Shown: in pieces, positions 16,874-26,522 of the stretch
Numbering within the stretch: the first letter of the stretch is position 1
Layout: each line of letters starts with the position of its first letter
Origin: Pedobacter xixiisoli
Lineage (GTDB): Bacteria > Bacteroidota > Bacteroidia > Sphingobacteriales > Sphingobacteriaceae
Direction: 5' to 3'
Assembly: GCF_900215335.1 (NCBI RefSeq)
Contig: NZ_OCMT01000001.1
Span: forward strand, 1,457,959-1,521,958
DNA length: 64,000 nucleotides
Notes under the pieces: generated by a model
What the model was told of the DNA's origin: nothing
The model's database searches: none
What the model saw: only the letters and a program-made list of their open reading frames with translations
Made by a program: the position numbers and the translations under genes

Positions 16874-18001
16874 CTACTTCACCGAAAATTTATAGATACA
16901 GGTTTGCGTATAAACTTCCCCTGGATTTAACCTTGTAGAAGGAAATTTAGGATGGTTAGGGCTATCAGGAAACTTTTGTGTCTCTAGCGCAACTGCTTCT
17001 CTGTATTTAATAGCCTTACCATACTTACCTTTTGTTTTGCCGTCGAAGAAATTGCCGCTGTAAAACTGCAATCCAGGCTGATCTGTATAGATCTGCATTA
17101 GCCTACCACTAGCTGGCTCAAAAATTTCTGCTGCCAATTGTACGCTATCTTTACCTTTCTTATCCAAAACCCAATTATGATCATAACCTAAACCATTTTT
17201 AAGTTGCTGATCTTTCTGATCAATACGCTCTCCTATTGCTGTAGACTTTCTAAAATCAAATGGCGTATTGGCTACCGATGCAATTTCTCCAGTCGGAATT
17301 AAAACGCTATCTACGGGAGTAGTATGGCTAGCGTAAATAGTTAAAAGGTGATCTGTAATGGTTCCATTAGCCTCACCTTTTAAGTTGAAAAATGTATGAC
17401 TGGACAAATTTACCACGGTTGGTGCATCTGTTGTAGCACGATAATTAATTTTAAATTCGTTATCGTCTGTTAAGCTGTATTGTACATTGATTTTCAAGTT
17501 TCCAGGAAACCCTTCTTCACCATTTGGTGATAGATAAGAAAAATAAATGGTGTTTTTGTTTAGGCTGTCTACATTCCAAACTACCATATCCAACCCTTTT
17601 AAACCACCATGTAAAGTTTGTCCGTTGTTATTGATGGGCAACTGATAGGCCTTGCCATCTAAAGTAAATTTCCCTTTGGCTACTCTATTGGCATAACGAC
17701 CCACAATTGGACCTAGAAAACGTTCACCAGCATTATTGATGTACCTATCAATGTTTTCATAACCTACGGTAACATCATCAAACTTTCCATTTTTATCTGG
17801 AGCCCACAATGAAACTACACGAAGACCTAAATTGGTCACCTGCAAAACCATTCCGCTTTTTGACTCTAATGTGTAAAGGGCTACTTTCTTACCATCCACC
17901 TCAGCAGAAAAAGCTTTTTCATCTAATAAGGTAAGTTTCTCTTTTGGCTTAGAACAAGAAAACAAGCCAAGCAAAAGGGCAAATACAATTACATTTTTCA
18001 T
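16874..18001 (-). CDS. galM: Aldose 1-epimerase (mutarotase), lipoprotein
   Basis: 375 residues. The start MKNVIVFALLLGLFSCSKPK is a lipoprotein signal with lipobox cysteine, so this mutarotase is envelope-anchored. GalM features include VGRYANRVAKGKFTLDG near 110, the catalytic His region NNNGQTLHGGLKGLDMVVWN near 130, VNLSSHTFFNLKGE near 198 with a second catalytic His, YDHNWVLDK near 270 and the C-terminal AVALETQKFPDSPNHPKFPS with the catalytic Glu. It interconverts alpha and beta anomers of free sugars released by the neighbouring hydrolases. It starts 28 bases after the 673-residue protein. Confidence 0.92.
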   Translation of the reverse strand: MKNVIVFALLLGLFSCSKPKEKLTLLDEKAFSAEVDGKKVALYTLESKSGMVLQVTNLGLRVVSLWAPDKNGKFDDVTVGYENIDRYINNAGERFLGPIVGRYANRVAKGKFTLDGKAYQLPINNNGQTLHGGLKGLDMVVWNVDSLNKNTIYFSYLSPNGEEGFPGNLKINVQYSLTDDNEFKINYRATTDAPTVVNLSSHTFFNLKGEANGTITDHLLTIYASHTTPVDSVLIPTGEIASVANTPFDFRKSTAIGERIDQKDQQLKNGLGYDHNWVLDKKGKDSVQLAAEIFEPASGRLMQIYTDQPGLQFYSGNFFDGKTKGKYGKAIKYREAVALETQKFPDSPNHPKFPSTRLNPGEVYTQTCIYKFSVK

Positions 18002-18029
18002 AATTTATGCTTTATTAAATACTGGGAAA

Positions 18030-20051
18030 CTATTTTTTATTTTGCTTGAAAAAATCTTCTACCCTTGTTGGGCTTAACATTTGCCAAAGTGAAGCTACAG
18101 TCCATCCAGGAGCAAAAATATTGTTGTAAAAGCCTTTACCATTTTTACCATAATCCCAATTGGTATGTTGTACTACTTCTGGATAATAACCAACTTTACC
18201 GATGTTAAACATGTGATCTTTAACTGGCATTAACTGTAGCATAGAACTTTTAATTACGCTAGAAAAATCAGAGAATCTAGTTTCTTTCTTTTGTTGCGCC
18301 AACCAATCTAGTACCGTAGCAAATTCGAAGATGAAAACATCTACGTGGTTATTTTCTACAGATACATTTCCCCATCCCCTAGTTTTAAAACCTACGTCGC
18401 CAAGCATTTGACCTTGTGCAAAAGGCACATCCCAAGTGTAATACCAAGTTAAACAGAAATAAGCAGCTTTCGAAGAAAGATCAATGTAATGCTGTTGTTC
18501 TTTCCCCTTAGTTACCATAGCCAAGTAATACATTGCTGTAGAAGCATATAGAGAAGCCTCTTTATCTTCGCAATTAGCATCCAAAGTAGAAGAGAAATAA
18601 TCTGATTTTGCGATAATCTCTTTTTCTAAATATATTGCCGTACGTTTAGCTTGTTCTAAATATTTCTTATCCTTAAAGTAAGCATAAGCCATTGCTAGAG
18701 GTAATGTTGCTGATGGCGTACTGCCTCCACTAGCATCTTTAATTTGAAAATCGTTATCAAACTTTCTAGGAAAACTTCCATCTGCTTTTTGAATTTTAGC
18801 GAAGTTGGCTAACAAAGCTTTGATTTTGGTTTCCCATTCTGGATGTTTTCTACCTTTTTGTTTTTCATAGTTAAGATAGTTTAAAACAGCAAATACCGTT
18901 TCCGACTGACGACGAATACTATATACATCTGTTTCTTTATTGCGAGCAAAATCAACTACTTCCCTAAAAAGACCATTCGAGGTAAAGCCTTTCGCCAAAT
19001 AACTATCAAAAATTGCGTTCGCGTTTTTTACTAAGGATGGATTATTGTTTTGTTCGCCATATTCTAAAGCATTGTAAGCATTTAACAATACACGACCCAC
19101 AAAACCAACTTCAGCTAAGCCTGTGCTTTTGCTATCATCAGTATGTAGTTCTACGCCAGAATAATATTTCAAATCGTACTTATCTACATAACTCTCTGCA
19201 AAAAAGTTGGTTAATATTTTTTTTGCTTCTGCATTAGCATATTGGTTTTGCACTGCTTTTGGTTGGTAGGCATCGTAAGAATAAGTCCATGCTTTCGCAA
19301 TGAAATCACCGTAATCTTGTGCCTTTCCGCTGTTCACTTCCCAAACTAAAGTTCTGGTTTCGCCTTTGGCTAATTTCTCAAATGCTTTTACCGCCGGTAT
19401 TAAGGTTAATTTTCTTACGTAAGTTTTTGGTGCTTCGCTAAATGGAAATCCGAATACCAACGAAGAAGCTCCTTCTACATTTCTAAATCCAGTAAAACCG
19501 ATAGAAGTTTTGCCGCTTAAGATGACCTCGCCAGAGTTGTGTGTAGTTAATGCTTCGTTCTTAAATTCATCTAACCTTATTACCGTAAAATAATCACCTG
19601 TTTTTTCATTAAAAATACCTGTTAATGGTGTACTCAACCTATCTTCTCTTACTTGCCAACTATCGCTGGTAGCAAATGATGGTGCTTCTTTTGGCGAGCG
19701 TAAATTTTTATGGTACCAAAATCCTGGCAAGAAGAATTGACAATCGGCGTGTTTAAAAGAAGGAATGCTAAACACTTCCTCTAAGTTATAGTAAACTGTT
19801 TCTTGAGCCGTAATTTTCACTTCTATTTTAGTACGACCAGCTTGGCTGGTTGTTTTTTGTACAATTTGTAGAGGTAAGTTCTCTCTAGCAGCTAATACGC
19901 CATTGCCTTTATCTGTTAATTGATAAGTTTTTGCCGCATTACCTGGCAACTTTAAATAGACAGTATATGCTTGCTTGGTTTCTTGTGCATTTGCAACGAA
20001 ACCGTAACATATAACTGCCAGTGCTAAGAATACTTTCTGAGTTAACTTCAT
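18030..20051 (-). CDS. Secreted 673-residue protein, probable (alpha/alpha) barrel enzyme
   Basis: A signal peptide (MKLTQKVFLALAVICYGFVA) ends near NAQ. Residues about 25-260 look beta-rich (VYLKLPGNAAKTYQL, ISIPS-like strands). From about 265 to the end the protein is helical, with repeated helix pairs typical of (alpha/alpha)6 toroids (LPLAMAYAYFKDKKYLEQA, ASLYASTAMYYLAMV, NNHVDVFIFEFATVLDWL). That two-domain build is common in glycoside hydrolases and polysaccharide lyases. I cannot place it in a numbered CAZy family. Its place directly after susD and before the epimerase argues for a role in breakdown of the same glycan. Candidate catalytic acids cannot be chosen without an alignment. 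Confidence 0.7.
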   Translation of the reverse strand: MKLTQKVFLALAVICYGFVANAQETKQAYTVYLKLPGNAAKTYQLTDKGNGVLAARENLPLQIVQKTTSQAGRTKIEVKITAQETVYYNLEEVFSIPSFKHADCQFFLPGFWYHKNLRSPKEAPSFATSDSWQVREDRLSTPLTGIFNEKTGDYFTVIRLDEFKNEALTTHNSGEVILSGKTSIGFTGFRNVEGASSLVFGFPFSEAPKTYVRKLTLIPAVKAFEKLAKGETRTLVWEVNSGKAQDYGDFIAKAWTYSYDAYQPKAVQNQYANAEAKKILTNFFAESYVDKYDLKYYSGVELHTDDSKSTGLAEVGFVGRVLLNAYNALEYGEQNNNPSLVKNANAIFDSYLAKGFTSNGLFREVVDFARNKETDVYSIRRQSETVFAVLNYLNYEKQKGRKHPEWETKIKALLANFAKIQKADGSFPRKFDNDFQIKDASGGSTPSATLPLAMAYAYFKDKKYLEQAKRTAIYLEKEIIAKSDYFSSTLDANCEDKEASLYASTAMYYLAMVTKGKEQQHYIDLSSKAAYFCLTWYYTWDVPFAQGQMLGDVGFKTRGWGNVSVENNHVDVFIFEFATVLDWLAQQKKETRFSDFSSVIKSSMLQLMPVKDHMFNIGKVGYYPEVVQHTNWDYGKNGKGFYNNIFAPGWTVASLWQMLSPTRVEDFFKQNKK

Positions 20052-20137
20052 GTTGTTTTGTGTGTAGTGTTGGATTTAGGAAAGCCCAATTGTGCTTTAA
20101 TTTTATGAACTTTAGGAATTAGTTTCCCTTATCAATA

Positions 20138-20172
20138 GTTAAAAGGAACAGCTAAAAAATAACTGTTCCTTT
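20138..20172 (-). terminator. Hairpin after susD, terminator or attenuator
   Basis: AAAGGAACAG (20142-20151) and CTGTTCCTTT (20163-20172) form a perfect 10-bp stem with an 11-base loop. On the minus strand it is followed by TTTTAA. It sits between the SusD gene and the 673-residue enzyme gene, so it could reduce distal expression relative to susC/susD. Confidence 0.6.
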
Positions 20173-20202
20173 ACTGAGGAATTAATTTAGAGGAATAACT
20201 TT

Positions 20203-21876
20203 TTATCTTGGATAACCTGGATTTTGCTCTAATACAGCGGTGTTGTTACGCTCAATTTCTGATTGAGGAATTGGCCACAAATTGTAATGTGGTAACGCCA
20301 TCGCTGCATAATATGGATTGAAACGAGTAACACGATCGTACCATAAACCTAAACGCATTAAGGTTAAACGTCTTTTCTCTTCGTAACCCAATTCACGTAA
20401 TCTTTCATCTAAAATATAATCGATGTCAAGATTAGCTTCTAACACTGGATTAGCATTTGAACGAGCTCTTACCGTATTGATATCATTAGCTGCTAAATCT
20501 TTTCTGTTTAAACCTAGATAAGCTTCGGCTCTGATGAAATAAGTTTCTGCCAATCTGAACATGTATTGATCTAGATACGTGCCACCAGCTCCGTTTTTCA
20601 ATAAACCTGTAGCGGCATTTTCATATAGCGCTGCTGGATGACCGCCTGGCGTAGTTGCTTTAGCTTGGTAAGCATAGAAGTTTCTGCTCGGCACCGTTAT
20701 TCCTGCTGGTGGATTTTCTGTAGAGATATTCTGTCCATTAAATGGAGAAGCGGGATTTTTAGATGGGATATTTCTTACGAAGTTGATGTTCGCATTACGG
20801 ATATCATTATTCCAGTCGCTTTGCCAAATCGTATTACTAAAGTGTCTGGTCGATAAAGCCCATCCCACACCTCTTCCGCCAGTTAAATCACTAGTTGGAT
20901 AAACGAATGGATTTGGACTGATAGGAGTTAAATTGAAGTGAGGACCAACATGCCTTTCTAATAAATAATTATTAGGCTGTCCGGCAGTGTTTGATGATCC
21001 ACCAAGCACATCTGTTTCAAATTGAATTACCCATAAACCTTCTAGGTTAACACCGCCTTTACGATTTTGGTTACCAGGCTGGAATAAATCCCAATATACA
21101 TTTCCCGTAGCTACCGTTGATTTTGTTCCAAATCGGGTTGTCATTAAACGTACATTGGTATCGCCAATTACATCGGTAGCTGCATCAACGGCATTCTGGA
21201 ACTGACCTGCCGCCAAATAAACTTCTGCCAATAAGTGCGAAGCTGCCTGTTTACTGATTTCTCCATCTCTAACCGCTTGGATAGAAGGCAAATTAGTTAC
21301 GGCAAACTTCAAATCATCAATTGCTTGCAGGTAAACTTGTTGTCTAGTGGCTCTTACAAAATCAGTTTTTGGACTAGTTACTTCATTTAAAACCAATGGT
21401 ACTCCACCAAACAAATAAGCTAATGAACGATAAGCAAAGGCTCTGAAGAATCTAGCTTTTGCCGTTACAGCTAATTTTTCTGCATCGGTCATACTAGAAC
21501 CAGGTGCTCTATCTATGATTGCATTGGCTTCTGAAATGATTTTGTAAAATGCAGACCAGTGTGTACCTGGTATATCTCCACCACCAACTGGCGCATAAGC
21601 GGTGCTCATTGGTGTATGTCTACCCGTAAATGGCTGACCATCGAATACAATATCACAACCGTACATGTAATCGAAAGGATGGTTTTCGTTTCTAGTATAA
21701 AATTCGAAACGAGTAACACGGTACATATCGTTAACTGCGATATTAAAATCTGCAGCGGTTTTGTAAGCATTACCCCCACTTAAAAAATCTCGTGGGGTTT
21801 CGTCTAAAAAGCCCTTCTTACAAGCAGTAAAACTTGCTGCAACAAAAAGGATGAATATGATGAATATCTTTTTCAT
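20203..21876 (-). CDS. SusD/RagB family nutrient-binding lipoprotein
   Basis: 557 residues. Lipoprotein signal with SFTACKKGFLDETPRDF, the usual SusD N-terminus. TPR-like helices follow, such as AKARFFRAFAYRSLAYLFGG near 145 and AASHLLAEVYLAAGQFQNAV near 210, and the C-terminal SusD segment YMFRLAETYFIRAEAYLGLN near 440 with ILDERLRELGYEEKRRLTLM near 490. SusD proteins form the lid on a SusC channel and bind glycan at the cell surface. It starts 5 bases after the SusC stop, the standard order. The ligand is not readable from sequence. Confidence 0.95.
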   Translation of the reverse strand: MKKIFIIFILFVAASFTACKKGFLDETPRDFLSGGNAYKTAADFNIAVNDMYRVTRFEFYTRNENHPFDYMYGCDIVFDGQPFTGRHTPMSTAYAPVGGGDIPGTHWSAFYKIISEANAIIDRAPGSSMTDAEKLAVTAKARFFRAFAYRSLAYLFGGVPLVLNEVTSPKTDFVRATRQQVYLQAIDDLKFAVTNLPSIQAVRDGEISKQAASHLLAEVYLAAGQFQNAVDAATDVIGDTNVRLMTTRFGTKSTVATGNVYWDLFQPGNQNRKGGVNLEGLWVIQFETDVLGGSSNTAGQPNNYLLERHVGPHFNLTPISPNPFVYPTSDLTGGRGVGWALSTRHFSNTIWQSDWNNDIRNANINFVRNIPSKNPASPFNGQNISTENPPAGITVPSRNFYAYQAKATTPGGHPAALYENAATGLLKNGAGGTYLDQYMFRLAETYFIRAEAYLGLNRKDLAANDINTVRARSNANPVLEANLDIDYILDERLRELGYEEKRRLTLMRLGLWYDRVTRFNPYYAAMALPHYNLWPIPQSEIERNNTAVLEQNPGYPR

Positions 21877-21881
21877 GATGA

Positions 21882-24800
21882 TTAAAAAGTTACGTTAAGT
21901 CCTAGTGAATATCCTTTTAACAATGGTCTGCCCGAAGTCGTCATGCCACCATTACCAATTTCTGGATCCCAACCTTGCCAATTGGTCCAAGTGTACAAGT
22001 TTTTACCACTAGCAAAAACATTTAAGTTTTTAATACCGGCCTTTTGGAAAATTTTACCATCTATTTGATAAGATAAAGTCACGTCTTGTAAACGCACAAA
22101 ACTTCTATCGTAAAACAAAGCTGGTGCAATTGCTGGCGCTAAAGTAAAGCTTGGATATCTACCGTTCGGATTGCTAGGGCTCCAGAAATCTGTACCACTG
22201 ATATGGTTCCAGCGAACGTTGTTATCATCTAAACGTCTAGTCTGTGTGTTGTTGCCCAAATAACCGTTAGATCCGCCTTGTATAGAGTTAACAAACACAG
22301 TTAAACTTAACTTTTTGTATTTAAATGTATTTAATACACTAAAACGATAAGCAGGTTGAGTTGCACCTAAAATCTCGCGGTCATTGGTATTGATCAATCC
22401 ATCTCCGTTAATATCTTCTACCCTAATATTACCAGTAAAAAATCCTGGCGGCGGTACTTCATTTAACTGATAAATCCCATTAGTTCTGTAATCGAAAACT
22501 GGATATATTGGTTGGCCTATAAATAGATTACTTGAAACTAAATCTCCTGTACCTAATAAAGCTACCACTTTGTTTACGTTTCTAGAAACTGCAACGGTGG
22601 TACTCCAATTGAAACCATTTGATGACTGAATGTTCTTTGACGTCAAAGATAGTTCAAAGCCTTTATTGGCAACTTCGCCAACATTAGTGTTAATCCTATC
22701 ATAACCCGTAACAGTTGGTATTTCTACCGGAAATAATAAGTCTTTAGTACGTCTGTTATAATAATCGAAACTACCAGTTATACGATTATTGAGTACGGTA
22801 AAATCTAAACCTACATTGTATTCTGTTGTTCTTTCCCATCTTAAATCTGGGTTTGGCAACGTAGCGACAAATTGGCCATACTGAGTTGTTCCTCCATCAC
22901 CAAATACATAAGCAGGGTCGGAAGTAACTCTATCTAAAGAAAAATACCTTGAGGTAAGGTTTCCACTCACACCATAACCTACACGTAGTTTGGCGTAGTT
23001 TAACCATTTAAGCGATTTTGCAAAGTTTTCTTCATTTAATACCCAGCCTAAAGATAATGATGGGAATGTGGCAAACTTATTATTGGCTGCAAAACCTGAA
23101 AATCCGTCTCTTCTTATAGTAGCTGTAAGCAAATAACGACCGTCAAATGCATAATTTACTCTTGCCATTTGGTAATTCAACGCTTCTTGCCAAGCATTTG
23201 AATTGGTAAATTGTAATGCACCCAAGTTTAAATTATTGTAGCCTAAATTCATACGAGTAAAACCTGTAGCTCTTGCTTGGAAGTAATCGCTTTGACGTTC
23301 TACAGCACCATATAAAGCTGTTGCAGTAATACTGTGCTTGTTAAAACTACGGTTATAGGTTAAAATATTATCGATGGTGTAATCTGAGTACTGTTCGTTA
23401 TTTTTGTATGCTTCTCCAGTTAAATTTGCACCATACTGATTTGCATTATAACGAAGATCAGTTCTGTAATTAACACCTACATTTAACTTATAGCTTAATC
23501 CTTTAACAAAAGGAAAATCTATTTGCGTATAAACGTTGGCAAAAAGCGTATTGTGTCTTTCCTTATCATCTACATCATAAGAAAGGAATGGATTTGTACC
23601 AGTAGTATTGAATGGTTGAGGTCTTAAAGTACCATCTGCATTGTATGGCGAGTTTAAAGGTGACTGTATCATCAACTCATTTAAAGTAGGCTCTTGACCA
23701 TCGTTATTTACAAATGAACCAAATGCTTGTAATCCAACTTTAGCCCAAGGAAATATTTGCGATTCAATATTAGATCGGATAGATTTACGTTTAAACAAAT
23801 CGTTAACGATAAAACCAGCCTGGTTGGTGTAAGCTCCTGATAACAAATAGCTAACTTTGTCGCCACCACCTGAAATACTCAATTGGTTATCATTGATAAA
23901 ACCTCTTTTTGTACCTGCTTCCCACCAATCAAAATCGGTATCTACTAGAGTATTTGGTTGCCCAGAGGTTAGTACTCTTTGAGAAATATCTACATAATTG
24001 GCAATATTGAAAGAAGGATCTGGAACAGTATAGCCTGGTGCCAAAAAAGCCCTGTTATAGTACAAATTACGAACCTTATCTAAGTATTCCTCCCTTCCCA
24101 TCGGGCGTAAATCAACTGATGGTTCTTGCGTAGCATAAGAAGTAGAAAAATTAATTCTCGGAGGAGTATTCTTACTGCCTTTTCTAGTGGTAATCAACAT
24201 TACACCGTTAGCTGCCTGTGCACCATAAACGGCAGTTGAACTTGCATCTTTCAAGATATCTATTGACGCAATATCATCAGGATTGATGGAGCCTAAAGAA
24301 TTATAGTATTGAACTCCATCTAAAATAATAAGTACGTTTTGGTTTCCATTGATGGTATTTTGACCGCGAATAGTGATGGTTGGCGTAGAACCCGCAGTAG
24401 TAACTGGACCAACGTTTAATCCTGGTACCGAACCTTGTAAACTTTGTGCGAAGTTAGTATTAGGTGCATCTTTAAAAGACTCTAAGTTGGCACTAGCTAC
24501 AGCACCCGTTACATTTTGACGTTTTTGTGTACCGTAACCTACTACTACAACCTGATTAAGCTCGCTTCTTGAACTTTTTAAGATCACATTGATGACCTTT
24601 TGGCTACCCACAACTTTCTCTTGAGTATCATAGCCCAATATAGAGAAAACGATAGTTGCATTTTCATCAGGAACATTAATAACGTAAACTCCTTCTGCAT
24701 TAGTAAATGTTCCAGCGGTAGAGCCTTTAACCCTAACCGTTACGCCTGGTACTGGTGTTCCAGTTTCCTCATCAACTACTTTACCAGTAATATTAATGGC

Positions 24801-25172
24801 TTTTGAAGCTGAGTTGGCATCTCTAACCTTACGAATAGCAATTACATTATCTGATGCTTCATAGGTTAATCCCATCGATACAAATAATTGATCTAGCAAC
24901 TCTGATAACGGGCGCAATTGGCTAAAAACTCTAACTTTTTTGTTAGGATCTATCACCTGTGGGCTGTAAACGAAGTTGATGTTATAGTCTGACTCGAGTT
25001 TTTTAAGTACGTTGCCCATAGTCACATCAGACTGATCTATGGAGATTTTCTTGTTCAAAACATCTTGACCACGTGTTGGCGTTGCCAAAGCTGTACCAAA
25101 AAGAGAAAGAACTATAAAAACTTGTAGAAAAGTAATACTCATAATTTTTACGAGTAAAGGTTTATATTTCAT
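21882..25172 (-). CDS. SusC/RagA family TonB-linked outer-membrane transporter
   Basis: About 1096 residues from ATG 25172 (MKYKPLLVKIMSITFLQVF); a longer start at 25211 is less likely because the signal peptide begins at the inner ATG. Domains in order are an STN domain (DVTMGNVLKKLESDYNINFV), a carboxypeptidase-D-like domain (ITGKVVDEETGTPVPGVTVR), the SusC box ending VVVVGYGTQKRQNVTGAV, a plug with ITIRGQNTINGNQNVLIILD, and a long barrel ending LKGYSLGLNVTF. It imports oligosaccharides with SusD. The STN domain suggests it also signals to the FecR encoded directly upstream. Confidence 0.96.
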   Translation of the reverse strand: MKYKPLLVKIMSITFLQVFIVLSLFGTALATPTRGQDVLNKKISIDQSDVTMGNVLKKLESDYNINFVYSPQVIDPNKKVRVFSQLRPLSELLDQLFVSMGLTYEASDNVIAIRKVRDANSASKAINITGKVVDEETGTPVPGVTVRVKGSTAGTFTNAEGVYVINVPDENATIVFSILGYDTQEKVVGSQKVINVILKSSRSELNQVVVVGYGTQKRQNVTGAVASANLESFKDAPNTNFAQSLQGSVPGLNVGPVTTAGSTPTITIRGQNTINGNQNVLIILDGVQYYNSLGSINPDDIASIDILKDASSTAVYGAQAANGVMLITTRKGSKNTPPRINFSTSYATQEPSVDLRPMGREEYLDKVRNLYYNRAFLAPGYTVPDPSFNIANYVDISQRVLTSGQPNTLVDTDFDWWEAGTKRGFINDNQLSISGGGDKVSYLLSGAYTNQAGFIVNDLFKRKSIRSNIESQIFPWAKVGLQAFGSFVNNDGQEPTLNELMIQSPLNSPYNADGTLRPQPFNTTGTNPFLSYDVDDKERHNTLFANVYTQIDFPFVKGLSYKLNVGVNYRTDLRYNANQYGANLTGEAYKNNEQYSDYTIDNILTYNRSFNKHSITATALYGAVERQSDYFQARATGFTRMNLGYNNLNLGALQFTNSNAWQEALNYQMARVNYAFDGRYLLTATIRRDGFSGFAANNKFATFPSLSLGWVLNEENFAKSLKWLNYAKLRVGYGVSGNLTSRYFSLDRVTSDPAYVFGDGGTTQYGQFVATLPNPDLRWERTTEYNVGLDFTVLNNRITGSFDYYNRRTKDLLFPVEIPTVTGYDRINTNVGEVANKGFELSLTSKNIQSSNGFNWSTTVAVSRNVNKVVALLGTGDLVSSNLFIGQPIYPVFDYRTNGIYQLNEVPPPGFFTGNIRVEDINGDGLINTNDREILGATQPAYRFSVLNTFKYKKLSLTVFVNSIQGGSNGYLGNNTQTRRLDDNNVRWNHISGTDFWSPSNPNGRYPSFTLAPAIAPALFYDRSFVRLQDVTLSYQIDGKIFQKAGIKNLNVFASGKNLYTWTNWQGWDPEIGNGGMTTSGRPLLKGYSLGLNVTF

Positions 25173-25276
25173 AATTTTGTTTTGGGTTATTATTTGGTTA
25201 GTAACTCGCATAGTATGCCCTTATACACCTCTTGGTGTATCCAATAACTGTAAGAAGTTTAGGGCTCTAAAAATCG

Positions 25277-25312
25277 GCCAGCAGTACCGCGAATACTGCT
25301 GGCTTCTTTTTT
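25277..25312. promoter_or_regulatory. Strong hairpin between FecR and SusC genes
   Basis: GCCAGCAGTA and TACTGCTGGC form a perfect 10-bp stem with a 7-base loop. T-rich runs flank it on both strands (TTCTTTTTTAT on plus, CGATTTTTAG on minus), so on the minus strand it may act as a partial terminator or attenuator in the fecR-susC message, or mark a separate susC promoter downstream. Confidence 0.6.
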
Positions 25313-25364
25313 ATAATTAGTTTATGTCTTCATCATCTGACAATTTAGGTTCATTTTAAAAAGT

Positions 25365-26414
25365 TTAATTTATTGTGATTTGACCTTCGTTGAAATTGCA
25401 ATCGGCATCTATGGCCTTGCAAATCATCTTAATTTTTTCTTCTAATGATAACTGCCCTAGTGAAGCCGTAACGGTTGCCTTGGCATATTTCTCTTGATTG
25501 TAATTGATTTTCACGTGATAAGCCTCCTCCAGTTTGGCAACTATTTCGCCTACCGGTGCATTATCAAATTTGAAAGTACGTAACGCTACTTCTAGCGACA
25601 AAACCAAAGGCACAGCTAGCGTTTGTTTGTTCAATTCGCCATCTTTTTTCGTTAATATCACCTGCTGATTAGCAGTGATAACTTCCTCAGAAATTGTACG
25701 TTGTTCTTGATCTTGATTTAAAACCTGAACACGGCCTGTGTTAACCACTACGGATTTTTTCTGACCTAAAAATGCGCTTACCGTAAAACTGGTTCCCAGT
25801 ACTTTGGTGACCATGTTATCGCTGTAAACAACAAAAGGTTGATTTGGATTTTTTTGCACTTCAAAAAAAGCCTCTCCCTCTAACTCAACCCTTCTTATCG
25901 TATCATCAAACTTTTTAGGGTAATGTAATTTTGAATTAGGCGAAAGTACAACCATACTTCCATCTTCTAGTTTAATCAGTTTTGCTATTTTATCGTTGTT
26001 AACGTAGTCGATAAAGTTTGAGCTCACACTTGCCGTATCAGCCGTGCTGTGTTTTAATTGCGCATTGTATATCCAAATAGAAGATGCAAGAACAACTAAC
26101 AATACCGCCGCAACCTTAAACCAGGTTTGCGCATAAAGTCTAACAGCTGGCTTTTCTTGAATATCGATAGTTCTACTATGGATATGAGTATGAATAGCTA
26201 ACTTTTCATTTGCCGATAATGGTGCCGTAGCTGGTTGTAGCTGTAAGGATAATAATATCGTTTTAGCCCTATCTATTTCTTCTTGCTTTGCTGGATGTGA
26301 AGCCATAAACTCAGCCCAAAATTGATCTTGTTCATCGTTAGGCAATTTTACCCAATCAATGAATGATTCATCAGCTAAAAAGTCTTCTACTCCAAAATTC
26401 TCGTAATTTTTCAT
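25365..26414 (-). CDS. FecR family anti-sigma factor
   Basis: 349 residues. The membrane segment is near 92-108 (FKVAAVLLVVLASSIWIY). The FecR domain shows LEDGSMVVLSPNSKLHYP, RVELEGEAFFEVQKNPNQPF and KVLGTSFTVSAF. The C-terminal DUF4974-type region includes FKFDNAPVGEIVAKLEEAYH. It lies directly upstream of the STN-bearing SusC, so it likely relays the glycan signal. The partner sigma factor is probably the divergent gene at 28405, not an adjacent one. Confidence 0.93.
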   Translation of the reverse strand: MKNYENFGVEDFLADESFIDWVKLPNDEQDQFWAEFMASHPAKQEEIDRAKTILLSLQLQPATAPLSANEKLAIHTHIHSRTIDIQEKPAVRLYAQTWFKVAAVLLVVLASSIWIYNAQLKHSTADTASVSSNFIDYVNNDKIAKLIKLEDGSMVVLSPNSKLHYPKKFDDTIRRVELEGEAFFEVQKNPNQPFVVYSDNMVTKVLGTSFTVSAFLGQKKSVVVNTGRVQVLNQDQEQRTISEEVITANQQVILTKKDGELNKQTLAVPLVLSLEVALRTFKFDNAPVGEIVAKLEEAYHVKINYNQEKYAKATVTASLGQLSLEEKIKMICKAIDADCNFNEGQITIN

Positions 26415-26522
26415 TTTTTTTGTGCGATAATAATGATGAATGGCCTATTTGTGTTTTTATTGGCACCATCCAACAAAGCTAATCAATTACAACATAGGTT
26501 ATATTTAACGTTGCTAACCTCC

